Made by a program: the position numbers and the translations under genes
In this document: positions 9,730 through 18,547 of the stretch, piece by piece
Position numbering within the stretch: position 1 is the first letter of the stretch
Layout of the letters: each line of letters begins with the position of its first letter
Source: CAZDQL01 sp964507325
GTDB taxonomy: Bacteria; Planctomycetota; UBA1135; GCA-002686595
Assembly: GCA_964507325.1 (NCBI GenBank)
Contig: CAZDQL010000111.1
Coordinates: 1-19,707 of the forward strand
Length of the DNA stretch: 19,707 nucleotides
Direction: 5' to 3'
The notes under the pieces: generated by a model
Databases searched by the model: none
Seen by the model: the letters and a program-made list of their open reading frames with translations, nothing else
Told to the model about the DNA's origin: nothing

Positions 9730-9758
9730 GTGACTGCCGGGGTGCGGTGGGGTAAAAC
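9730..9758 (+). promoter_or_regulatory. Candidate sigma70-type promoter for the prepilin-like gene
   Basis: GTGACT (9730-9735), a 17-bp spacer and TAAAAC (9753-9758) each match four of six consensus positions. The predicted start near 9765 gives a leader of about 54 nt before the ATG at 9819. A perfect 6-bp hairpin, GCTCCC/GGGAGC (9779-9796), lies in that leader. Confidence 0.4.
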
Positions 9759-9818
9759 CGTTGTCCCAATCGGCATCCGCTCCCCGGGCCGGGAGCGCGC
9801 CCTTGCCCCGTCTGCACC

Positions 9819-10463
9819 ATGAACAGCCCTTTGATGAAGACCGCCCGTGCCGGCTTCACCCTGATCGAGCTCCTGGCGGTGATGCTGATCATCGGCATCC
9901 TGATGGCGTTCCTGGTCCCCCAGATCCCCAAGGCGATGGACCGCACCTACGTGAGCGCGTGCCGGGCCAACTTGGACAACATCGGGAAGGGCCTGATCGA
10001 GTACCACGCCACGTTCAAGAAGTGGCCCTCCGAGAGCGGCGCCCGCTTCCACTGCTGCCTGATCGGGGACAAGATCTGGGAGGCGACTCCCTCCAACGCG
10101 AAGCGCTTGACCTGTCCCAACGTCTCGAGCGACTCCCTGGCGATTCGGGGCCTCCCCGAGGAGGAGTGGTACGTCGATCTGGAGATGATCGACGGCAGCT
10201 ACTCCGCCTACGCGGGCCGCAACACCGCGGACCATGCGATCCGTTTGAAGACCCCCAGCGGCAAGAAGGTGCTGGTCGCCGACGACAACGACCCCGATGG
10301 CAACCACCGCACCACGACCCTGGCCCTGATGGGGGACTGGACGGTGCGCGAGTACGAGCTGGTCGACCTGCAGAAGAGGCAGCTGGTCGACGAGGAGGCG
10401 GAGTGGCTGGTGGTCGGATCCGAGTCGCCCCTGGAGGAGCTGCAGGAGCTCTCCTTGGATTGA
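9819..10463 (+). CDS. Prepilin-type N-terminal cleavage/methylation protein (type II pseudopilin-like)
   Basis: A 214-aa class III signal peptide protein. The leader MNSPLMKTARAG is followed by FTLIELLAVMLIIGILMAFLVP, so a prepilin peptidase would cut after Gly12. Glu17 is the conserved Glu5 of the mature chain, and residues 13-34 form the membrane/assembly helix. The C-terminal globular part begins with a helical stretch to about residue 68 (ANLDNIGKGLIEYHATFKKWP) and has Cys79, Cys80 and Cys99. It has no GspG calcium-loop pattern that I can identify with certainty. No other pilus or secretion gene is nearby, as is common for scattered prepilin-like proteins in Planctomycetota. Met6 is an alternative start. 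A pseudopilin, minor pilin or DNA-uptake role cannot be separated from sequence alone. The ATG is preceded by GTCTGCACC without an SD. Confidence 0.85.
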   Translation: MNSPLMKTARAGFTLIELLAVMLIIGILMAFLVPQIPKAMDRTYVSACRANLDNIGKGLIEYHATFKKWPSESGARFHCCLIGDKIWEATPSNAKRLTCPNVSSDSLAIRGLPEEEWYVDLEMIDGSYSAYAGRNTADHAIRLKTPSGKKVLVADDNDPDGNHRTTTLALMGDWTVREYELVDLQKRQLVDEEAEWLVVGSESPLEELQELSLD

Positions 10464-10545
10464 GCGTCCGGCCCGGCGCCGCGACATCCGGGGTGGAGGG
10501 GGTGCAGTCATCCCGCGCGGCTGGCCGATACCCGACCCGAGCCCC

Positions 10546-11463
10546 ATGCCCCTCCTCCCCCTCCTGACGGCCCTGCGACCCTACCAGTGGGTCAAGAACG
10601 TCTTCGTACTGGCGGCCCTGCTCTTCAGCCTGGGGGAGCGGGCGGCGGGGGCGGGTGAGCTGCCGTTCGACCGCGGCGACCAGATACTGCAAGCCCTGGC
10701 GGCACTGGCGGCCTTCTGCCTCGGCTCCAGCGCGATCTACCTGATCAACGACGTCCTCGACGTCGAGAGCGACCGCCAGCACCCCACCAAGCGCCTGCGC
10801 CCGATCGCCGCCGGTCTGGTCTCGATTCCGCTGGCGTGCGCCAGCTCGGGGGTGTGCGTGGTGGCGGCCCTGGTGCTGGCGTGGCTCGCCCACCCCGCCG
10901 ACGGGAGCGTGGCGGCGGTCGTCGGCGCGTACATGCTCCTGAACCTGCTCTACAGCCTGCGGCTGAAGCACGTGGTGATCGTCGACGCCTTCTGCATCGC
11001 CACCGGGTTCCTGCTGCGCGTCCTGGCGGGGGGCTTCGCGGTGGGGGCACCCCTCTCCCACTGGTTGGTCCTGTGCACCCTCTTCCTGGCGCTCTTCCTG
11101 GCTCTGGCCAAGCGGCGCGCCGAGATCGACCTGCTCGGGGAGCGGCGCGGGTCGCACCGCAGGATCCTGCTCGAGTACACCCCGGCCTTCCTCGACCAGA
11201 GCATCGTGGTGCTGGCGGCCTGCACGATCGTCAACTACACGATGTACACCGTCTCGCCCGAGACGGCGGGCAAGTTCGGCACCGACAACGGGCTGGTGTA
11301 CACCGTGCCCTTCGTCGTCTTCGGGCTCTTCCGCTACCTGCTCCTGGTGCAGACCCAGAAGGGAGGGGGCAACCCGACCCGCGTACTGCTCGGGGGGGAC
11401 GTGGTCTTCGTCCTCAACTGCCTGGCCTGGCTCGGGACGGTCGTGGGGCTCTTGTTCTTCTAG
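10546..11463 (+). CDS. UbiA-superfamily transferase, decaprenyl-phosphate phosphoribosyltransferase type
   Basis: A 305-aa polytopic membrane protein with roughly eight or nine hydrophobic segments. The opening LRPYQWVKN (10-18), the Asp-rich NDVLDVESDRQHPTKRLRPIAAG (N68, D69, D72, D76) and the second site YSLRLKHVVIVDAF with D147 followed by GFLLRVLAG are the pattern of the enzymes that move phosphoribose from PRPP to polyprenyl phosphate (Rv3806c in mycobacteria). The HPxKRxRPI box separates this branch from UbiA/MenA quinone prenyltransferases. In known systems the product feeds decaprenyl-phosphoryl arabinose synthesis through DprE1/DprE2, which are absent here, so the end product in this organism is unknown. 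ATG at 10546 in context GAGCCCC, no SD. The 82-bp gap after the prepilin gene shows nothing definite. Confidence 0.85.
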   Translation: MPLLPLLTALRPYQWVKNVFVLAALLFSLGERAAGAGELPFDRGDQILQALAALAAFCLGSSAIYLINDVLDVESDRQHPTKRLRPIAAGLVSIPLACASSGVCVVAALVLAWLAHPADGSVAAVVGAYMLLNLLYSLRLKHVVIVDAFCIATGFLLRVLAGGFAVGAPLSHWLVLCTLFLALFLALAKRRAEIDLLGERRGSHRRILLEYTPAFLDQSIVVLAACTIVNYTMYTVSPETAGKFGTDNGLVYTVPFVVFGLFRYLLLVQTQKGGGNPTRVLLGGDVVFVLNCLAWLGTVVGLLFF

Positions 11464-11480
11464 CCCGGACTAGTCATGAG

Positions 11481-11503
11481 CGTCCGCCCGAGCGGGCGGC
11501 ACG
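11481..11503. terminator. Hairpin between convergent genes, possible bidirectional terminator
   Basis: CCGCCC (11484-11489) pairs with GGGCGG (11494-11499) around GAGC. CGT (11481-11483) pairs with ACG (11501-11503) after a one-base bulge, for nine pairs in total. It sits between the stop of the UbiA-type gene (11463) and the stop of the convergent desulfurase-like gene (11514). There is no U-tract on either strand, so the terminator role is inferred from position. Confidence 0.45.
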
Positions 11504-11513
11504 CGCGCACCGA

Positions 11514-12704
11514 CTAGCGCTTCAGGACACTGAAGTCGGCCGCGATCTCGGCCACCGCCACGATCGCCGCTTCGACCTCCTCGACGGTGTTGCTCGGCCC
11601 GATGCTCATGCGCACCGTGCCGCGCGGAGAGGTGCCCATATGGGCGTGGATCAGGGGCGCGCAGTGCAGTCCCGTGCGGGTGGCGACGTCGTGGTCCACG
11701 TCGAGCAGGGTGCCGGTGTCGGCGGCATCCTGACCGTCGATGGTGAAGCTCAGGACCGGCAGCCGGTGCTCCAGGCTGGTGGTGCCGTGCAGGGTGATCC
11801 CCTCGATCCCCGCCAGGCCCGCCTGCAGGCGCTCGAAGAGCTGCATCTCCCCGGCGTGAATCGCCTCCACCCCGCCGCGTTCGACGATCCACTCGTGGGC
11901 CAGGATCAGCGCCAGGACGCCGAGCAGGTTGGGGGTGCCCACCTCCAGGCGGAAGGGGTACTCCTCCAGGTGGTAGGGGTAGGCGGATTTCACCCCGGTG
12001 CCCCCCGCGCGCGTCTGACCCACCTCCACCCCGGGCCGGACGTAGAGTCCGCCGATGCCGGCGGGGCCGAGCAGGGACTTGTGCCCGGTGAAGGCCAGGG
12101 CGTCGACCTTCATCGCCTCGACGTCGATCGGCACCACCCCCGCGGTCTGGGCGACGTCGATCACCAAGCGCACGCCCCGCTCGCGGCAGAGAGCGCCGAT
12201 CTCCGCCACCGGCTGCACGACCCCCAGCACGTTGGAGCCGTGGTTCACCACGCACAGGGTGGTGTTCTCGCGCAGGTGGCTCTCGATGGCGGCCGGGTCC
12301 ACGCGGCAGTCGGCGTCGCAGGGCACGTAGTCGACGCTGATCACCCCCTCGCGCGCCAGGTGGTTGATGGGCCGGATCACCGAGTTGTGCTCCAGCACCG
12401 TCGTCACCACGTGGTCGCCCTGTTTGACCAGACCTTGGATCAGGATGTTCAGGGCCTCGGAGGCGTTGTAGTTGAAGCACAGTCGCTCAGGGTCGGTCCC
12501 GCCGAAGAAGCTGGTGAGCACCTCGCGCCCCTTGAAGAGGAAGTCCGCACCCACCTGCCCCAGGTCGAAGCCGGAGCGACCCGGGTTGACGCCCACGCGC
12601 TGGTACAGCTCGAGCGCCTTCGCCATCGGCTCAGCGGGCTTGGGGTAGACCGTGGCCGCGTTGTCCAGGTAGATGATCCTCTCGAGCTCGACGGGAACTT
12701 CCAT
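11514..12704 (-). CDS. Cysteine desulfurase-like class V aminotransferase (PLP enzyme)
   Basis: The 396-aa fold-type I PLP protein starts MEVPVELERIIYLDNAATVYPKP. Family residues are the ring-stacking His106 in LEHNS, the PLP-nitrogen Asp183 in VIDVAQ, the Schiff-base Lys209 in FTGHKSLLGP, and a Cys348 in GLHCAPLIHAHMGT followed by GTVRMSIGPSNT. The GLHCAP...GT.RGTVR pattern belongs to the SufS/Csd-like subgroup annotated as cysteine desulfurase family protein, which mobilises sulfur as a Cys persulfide or acts on selenocysteine. The ATG at 12704 is strongly supported by GGAGGAA ending two bases upstream, the best SD in the window. It follows the FHA-kinase on the same strand after 87 bp. No SufE, IscU or MnmA gene is adjacent, so the sulfur acceptor is unknown. 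The link to tilS/yggS (tRNA modification, PLP) is contextual inference. Confidence 0.9.
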   Translation of the reverse strand: MEVPVELERIIYLDNAATVYPKPAEPMAKALELYQRVGVNPGRSGFDLGQVGADFLFKGREVLTSFFGGTDPERLCFNYNASEALNILIQGLVKQGDHVVTTVLEHNSVIRPINHLAREGVISVDYVPCDADCRVDPAAIESHLRENTTLCVVNHGSNVLGVVQPVAEIGALCRERGVRLVIDVAQTAGVVPIDVEAMKVDALAFTGHKSLLGPAGIGGLYVRPGVEVGQTRAGGTGVKSAYPYHLEEYPFRLEVGTPNLLGVLALILAHEWIVERGGVEAIHAGEMQLFERLQAGLAGIEGITLHGTTSLEHRLPVLSFTIDGQDAADTGTLLDVDHDVATRTGLHCAPLIHAHMGTSPRGTVRMSIGPSNTVEEVEAAIVAVAEIAADFSVLKR

Positions 12705-12755
12705 GCTTCCTCCGGGGGGGGACGGCGCCAAATATCGCAGGAGGTGCTGCCCGGC

Positions 12756-12777
12756 GGGAACCGGAATTCCGATTCCC
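12756..12777 (-). promoter_or_regulatory. 22-bp near-perfect palindrome upstream of the desulfurase-like gene
   Basis: The segment is palindromic about 12766/12767 with GAATTC at the centre and arms GGGAA and TTCCC. Only the pair 12761/12772 breaks the symmetry, giving a T-G wobble in minus-strand RNA. It lies 52 bp upstream of the ATG at 12704. On the minus strand an AT-rich GATATT at 12736-12731 lies downstream of it and could be a -10, which would place the palindrome over the -35 region as an operator would. Alternatively it is part of a compound terminator for the kinase gene. Confidence 0.45.
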
Positions 12778-12791
12778 TCTTCGAGAAGAGG
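12776..12791 (-). terminator. Hairpin abutting the kinase stop codon
   Basis: On the minus strand CCTCTT, loop CTCG and AAGAGG form a perfect 6-bp stem starting at the base after the kinase TAG (12794-12792). It is followed directly by the 22-bp palindrome. There is no terminal U-run. It may stop or pause transcription between the kinase and the desulfurase-like gene. Confidence 0.4.
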
Positions 12792-15637
12792 CTACTCCTC
12801 GCTCCAGTCGCTTCCGTCGGAGAGCAGCATCACGAGCAGTGAATCGTCGTGCTCGGTGAGGAGTCGCTCCAGGGCAGTGGCGGTCTCCGACCAACGACCC
12901 TCCTCGGCTGCGTCCAAGGCACGGGTCATCTCCGCCAAAGCAGCGCGCTCCCGCTCGACCCGCGCGCCCTCGCCGGTCCGGCGCGCCCATTCGCCGGCGT
13001 AGTCGAACGCCTCGGCGAGCTCCTGGGTGTCGCGTTTCGAAAGGGTTGCCCGGGAGTCGGGCACCAGGATCCGCCCCACCCGTCGCACCCCCAGGACCAC
13101 CGCCTGGAGGCGCATCAGCGACGCGATGTGGCGCAGCTCCTCGTCGCTCCAATCCCGCTCCAAGCGGGAGGTGAAGAGGTTGTCCAGCTCGCGCGCGCGG
13201 CCGCCGAACTCCGCCCAAGGCACCAGCATCTCCCCGTCGGCGCTGCTGACGGTGAGCCCGGGGACACCCACGCGGATGGCGTCCGCGCTCGAGCCTGCGG
13301 GAAGCCGCACCGCGAAGCGCTTCCACTCCCCTGCGCTCCAGCTCGAGATCAGGAGCTGGACCGCCGCCCGAGCTCCTTCGACGTCGGCGACCAGGGGCGC
13401 CAAGCGCGCGCGCGCCAGCTCCCCCTCGAGGCTCGCCAGGGTGCCGTGCAAGAGCTCCTGGGCGGCTTCGAAGGCGAGGTCGCTCAGGAGGTTCTCCAGT
13501 CCCTTCGCCCCACCGAGTCCCTGGGCCAGGGTCAGGCGCCCCTCGAGGAAGCGGCGCTCTTCGTACGCTGCACGCAGCTCCTCGAGGCTCTCGCCCTTGC
13601 TGCGGGCGAGGGAGGCCAGCTCCCTCAGACGCGTCACCTGGGGGGGCTCGGGTCCCTGCGAGAGGGGTAGGTCGACCAGGACCAGGAGGGAGTTGCAGAG
13701 CGGTTCCAGCTCGTCGAATCCCCCCTGCGCCTCGAGCTCCCCGACGCGGGTCCAGGTGGCCTCGGCCCAGGTCACCGCCCGGTCGAGCACCTCAGCGGTG
13801 ATGGCCTCCCGCGCCGCGCTGAACTCGGGGTCGGCCGCCCACGCCTCCTGCCCCGGCACCACCGCCATGGCGCGCAGGGCGCGGCCGGGTCGCGGGGGAT
13901 CGGCCTCCAGATCGGCGGCGCTGCGCAGGGCGTCGAGCACCCCCTGGCGCTCGGCTGCCCGGCGCGCCTCCGCCTGTGACGCCGATCGCAGCTGATCCTC
14001 CAGGGTCTGGGCCTCCTCGAGGGCGCGCCTCTCGACGTCAGTGCCGAGGTACTGCGCGGCCAGGGCCCTGAGGGCGACGACGCGCTCGGCGTCGGTGAGC
14101 GCCCGATCCCCCAGCTCGTGGTAGGCGATCTGCGCCCGCGCCTCGAAGAGCTGTTCACTCTGGTCGTCGTCGGGATCGCCGCCATCCCCCGCCGCTTCCC
14201 CCGGCGTGCCGGGCTGCTCCTCGGTCGCTCCGTCGGGGTCCCGTTCCGTGGGGCCGCTGACCACCGGCGCAGGCCCGGCGGAGACGCTCTCCGGTCCCCC
14301 CTGGGAAGCGCTGGAATCCGGATCGAGGCCGTCCCCATTGCCGCTCAGGATCGACTTGACGCCGACCCCCACGACGATCAGCAACCCCGCGACGATCAGG
14401 GCGGTGCGCAGGTGGGAGGGGGAACGCTGCGGCGCGGTCGGCCGCACCGCTTCCGCCCCGTCCGCTCCGATCAGGCGCTCCAGCTCCCTGATCAGGATCG
14501 ACGCGCTCGGGTAGCGGTCCCCGGGGTCGCGGGAGAGGAGTCGGTCGACCATGCGTGCCACCCCGCCGGGCGTGCCGGGGGCCCGCTGATCGAGGGGGAC
14601 CGCTCGGTCGTTCAGGACCCGACGCAGGATCTCGCGTGGCGAGGATCCCTCGAAGGGGGTGTGTCCCAGGATCAGGCGGTAGGCGGTCGCTCCCAGGGAG
14701 TAGAGGTCCGAGCGGGAGTCGGGGCGCGCCCCGCGCACCAGCTCCGGGGCGATGAAGTGGGGCGTGCCGTAGATCTTGCGTCCCTCGGCAGAGATCTCCT
14801 CCTGCTCCACCTGCACCGCCAGACCCAGGTCGGCGATCTTGGTGATCCCCGCCTCGGTCTGCATCAGGTTGGCGGGCTTGATGTCGCGGTGCACGACGCC
14901 GCGGGATTCCGCGAACTCGAGTCCCCGGGCGGCGTCGAGCAGGACGCGCAGCGCCTCCCGCCAGGGGAGCGGGCCCTGGGACTGCACCCGAGTCTCGAGG
15001 CAGCCGGCGGCCATGTACTCCATCGAGAGGAAGTGGTGCCCCTGTGCCTGGCCCACGTCGTGCACCGTCACCACGTGGGTGTGGTTCAGGGCCGCCGCGG
15101 CGCGCGCCTCCGCCTGGAAGCGCTCGACGAAGGCCACGTCCGCGGCCAAGCGGGGGTCCAGGATCTTGAGCGCGACGCGGCGGTCGAGGCTGATCTGGGT
15201 CGCCAGCCACACCTCGCCCATCCCGCCCCTGCCGATGCGGCGCTCCAACTGGTAGCCGGGGATCTCCAGCGGCGGCGTTCCGTTCGAGGGAGGGCTCGCC
15301 AGGGGCACCGGTTCGGCGGGCTCCTGCGCCTCGACGATACTGGCGTCGGCGTCGACGACCTCCAGACGCCTGGACCCGATCACGATGCGGTCGCCGATCG
15401 CCAGCCGTGCGGACTCGGTGTTCTGGCCGTTGAGCATCGTCCCGTAGCGCGACCCGAGGTCCCTCAGCGCCCAGCCTCCCCCCTTGATGCGGCCGATGGC
15501 GCAGTGCACGGGGTCGATCCCCTGACCGCGCACGACGAGCTGGGCGCGCTCGGGGTCGGAGCCCACCACCAGCTTGCCCTGGGGGGGAAGCTCCACGCGG
15601 GTCCCGTCCCCCAGGACCTCGATCGCGAGTCGCTCGC

Positions 15638-15641
<4 letters not shown>
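12792..15641 (-). CDS. FHA-domain Ser/Thr protein kinase with membrane anchor and large C-terminal sensor-like region
   Basis: A 949-aa receptor-type kinase. Residues about 5-98 form an FHA phosphothreonine-binding domain (VVGSDPERAQLVV, DPVHCAI, LRDLGSRYGTMLNGQ). Residues about 130-392 are a PknB-like kinase: glycine loop GRGGMGEVW (137-145), Lys159 in VALKIL, Glu178, HRDIKPANLM with Asp253, the metal site as DLG (271-273) in place of the usual DFG, and APE (298-300). All catalytic residues are present, so it is probably active. One transmembrane helix lies at about 412-428. A low-complexity Gly/Ser/Pro/Asp linker (433-495) follows, then about 450 residues of Ala/Glu/Arg-rich helices of no family I recognise, probably outside the cytoplasmic membrane. 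The start is GTG at 15641, overlapping the yggS TGA as GTGA, so translation is probably coupled. Ligand and substrates are unknown. Confidence 0.92.
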
Positions 15642-16434
<793 letters not shown>

Positions 16435-16438
<4 letters not shown>

Positions 16439-18123
16439 CGCCGGGGGTCTCGCTGCCGCCGCGAGGGGGATTCTCGCTGGGAGACCTCGCGGTAGGCGGG
16501 GGTGGCGCCCCTCAAGCTCAGCCGCAGGCGCAGTCCGCTCGTCGATCGAACCCGGCGCGCGTGGCAGGGGCGCAGCCCCGCTACCCAGATCAGTTCGTCC
16601 CCCAGGAAGACCAGGGGCACCCGCTGGCGCTCCGAGGCGGGGACGCCGGCGTCCGCGAGGAAGCGGCGCAGGGGGCGGGAGCCGGGGGCTCCCAGGCCGT
16701 GGAAGCGATCCCCAGCGCGCATCGAGCGCACCGACAGGCTGCGCTCCAGGAGCCCATCCGCGTCGAGTTCCACCTCGGTCTCCGTCGTCGGCACCTCGCT
16801 CCCCGCGGGGAGCCGCACCAGCTCGGCCACGATCGATCGACCGTCGGGGAGGGTGACCCGACCCGGAACCGGGAGCGAGAGCTCCCGCGCTAGTGGGCTC
16901 GCCTCGGGGGCCGGCTCCGCCGGCTCCGGAGTCGAGTGGCGCTGCGTCCGGGACCTGGCGCCGGAGCCCTGGGCCGCGCGGTCCACGCGCGGGGCATCCA
17001 GCAGGGTCTCGCGTGCAGTCTCACCGCGGGGCTGCGGCAGGCGCTCCGGGGTCGCCTCCTGACCCGACTGCGGCTCCACCAGGAGCAGCTCCTCGCGCCG
17101 CAGGGCCAAGGTCCAGCCCCCAGGCAGTCCGCGGCGGGTGGTCCTGCCCTCGAGCAGGTCGTCCTCCAGGATCGCCAGGAGCGCCCGCGACGGCGGGTGA
17201 CCGGTCCCCTCCGAGAGCAGCCTCCACAGGGCCCGTCGGAGGAGGGGCGCGGCGAGTCCCGCCAGCTCCGTGCGGGCCAGGGTTCCCCCCCGGTAGGGTT
17301 GCCCCGCGCTGCCGACGGCGGCTGCGTGGGCGGGAGGGGACCAGGCCAGGTGGGCGGTGCGTTCGGCGAGCTCGTCCTCGAGGCGCTCGACGGCGTCCGC
17401 GAAGGCGCGCAGGTTCTCGATACCCCCTTCGCCGCAGGCGCGCTCGATCTCGGGCAGGAGGCCGGAGCGCACCCGATTGCGGGTGAAGCGCGGGTCGGCG
17501 TTGCTCGAGTCCTCGCGCCATTCGAAACCGGCGTCGCGCAGGAGGCAGCGCACCTCCTCGCGGCGCATCGTGCGCAGGGGGCGCACGACCGTGATCGGGG
17601 CCCCGGCGGCGGTGGCGGCGCTGGTCAGGGCGTTGCGCGCCTTGAGGCCCGCCAGGCCGGGGAGATCGGAGCCTCGCATCCAGCGCAGGAGCAGGGTCTC
17701 CAGGGCGTCGTCCCCGTGGTGTCCGGTCAGGATCGTCCGCAGGCCCGCCGCGCGCGCCTCGTCGGCCAGGGCCCGGTAGCGCGCCTCGCGGGCGCGGGCC
17801 TCGAGGTTGGGCCCCTCGGGGTCGAGCTCGACCTCGCGGCGCGCGAAGGGCACGCCGAGCTTGGCGCACAGGTGGGCGCAGAAGGCCGCCTCCGAAGCGG
17901 ACTCCCCTCCGCGCAGGTGGTGGTCCACGTAGACCGCCAGGATCCTCGGTCGCGGGGCGGACTGCGCCAGGACCCGCAAGAGGAAGACGGAATCGGCCCC
18001 CCCCGAGAGTGCCAGCAGCACCGGCTCGGTCGGGGAGATCCCCGCCCCCCGTGCCAGCTGGGGCCATCGCTCGCTCCATTGGCCCCCGCCGGCGCCCCCT
18101 GTCCTGGCCTCGCGCGCACTCAC
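16435..18123 (-). CDS. tilS: tRNA(Ile)-lysidine synthase
   Basis: TilS uses ATP and lysine to convert C34 of the CAU-anticodon tRNA(Ile) to lysidine, switching its identity to isoleucine. In the 562-aa protein the N-type ATP pyrophosphatase loop is SGGADS (40-45). VDHHLRGGES (66-75) and TGHHGDDALETLLLRWMRGS (133-152) follow, then a helical middle domain. The C-terminal TilS domain has MRAGDRFHGLGAPGSRPLRRFLADAGVP and LIWVAGLRPCHARR. A low-complexity Arg/Pro/Glu segment (about 360-430) and an Arg/Ser-rich tail after the domain make it longer than E. coli TilS (432 aa). The GTG at 18123 is the only convincing start before the ATP loop and has AGGAG nine bases upstream (18137-18133). A G8 run (17997-18004 complement) encodes part of the ATP loop. 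It heads the tilS-yggS-kinase set. Confidence 0.93.
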
Positions 18124-18547
18124 CTGCTCGTACTCCTGTCTCTCGGGCTCCTACGGGTCTGGGTCGCTGTTCCGTCCGCTCCGCGCCTGTACGTTCCCCT
18201 GGGGCCAGGAGGCATCCTGGGGGGGACGCCAGTGCCGGGGGGGACGTCGCGAGGACGATACGGCACGTTGAACCCATCGGTGGGCACGAGTATCCTCTGC
18301 CCCCGATTCCCCTGGAAACCTCCCCGGCCGGCCGTGTTCGAGCGCTGCGGGGGATCCGCTTTCCGACTTCCCGCCGCGCGCCCGCCGGAGACCCGCCCGG
18401 CGACTGCGCTTTGCAGCGGGTTGGCGGGCCTGGCCGAATCTCGGACACAACCGGTCGCCCCGGCTTCCGGTTCCCATTCCCGGGCCGACCGTACGGCGGC
18501 TCTACCCTCCAATTCCCCCGACTTTTCCCCTCGACGGGGCGCTTCCC
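18124..18547. other. 424-bp divergent intergenic region between tilS and gap
   Basis: No convincing gene is present. It holds the tilS SD, a hairpin CCAGGA-GGCA-TCCTGG (18205-18220), two copies of GGGGGGGACG 18 bp apart (G7 runs at 18219-18225 and 18237-18243), a promoter candidate for gap at 18268-18296, and nested stems in the presumed gap leader: CCCGCC/GGCGGG (18381-18386 with 18423-18428) enclosing ACCCGC/GCGGGT (18391-18396 with 18416-18421). A CCCC-TCGAC-GGGG stem (18527-18539) lies just before the gap ATG. GC content makes chance stems likely, so only the promoter is listed separately. Confidence 0.5.
18268..18296 (+). promoter_or_regulatory. Candidate sigma70-type promoter toward gap
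   Basis: TTGAAC (18268-18273), a 17-bp spacer and TATCCT (18291-18296) form the best promoter match in the window. The predicted start is near 18303, which leaves an unusually long leader of about 245 nt before the gap ATG at 18548. A nearer promoter or an unannotated small RNA could also exist. Confidence 0.5.
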
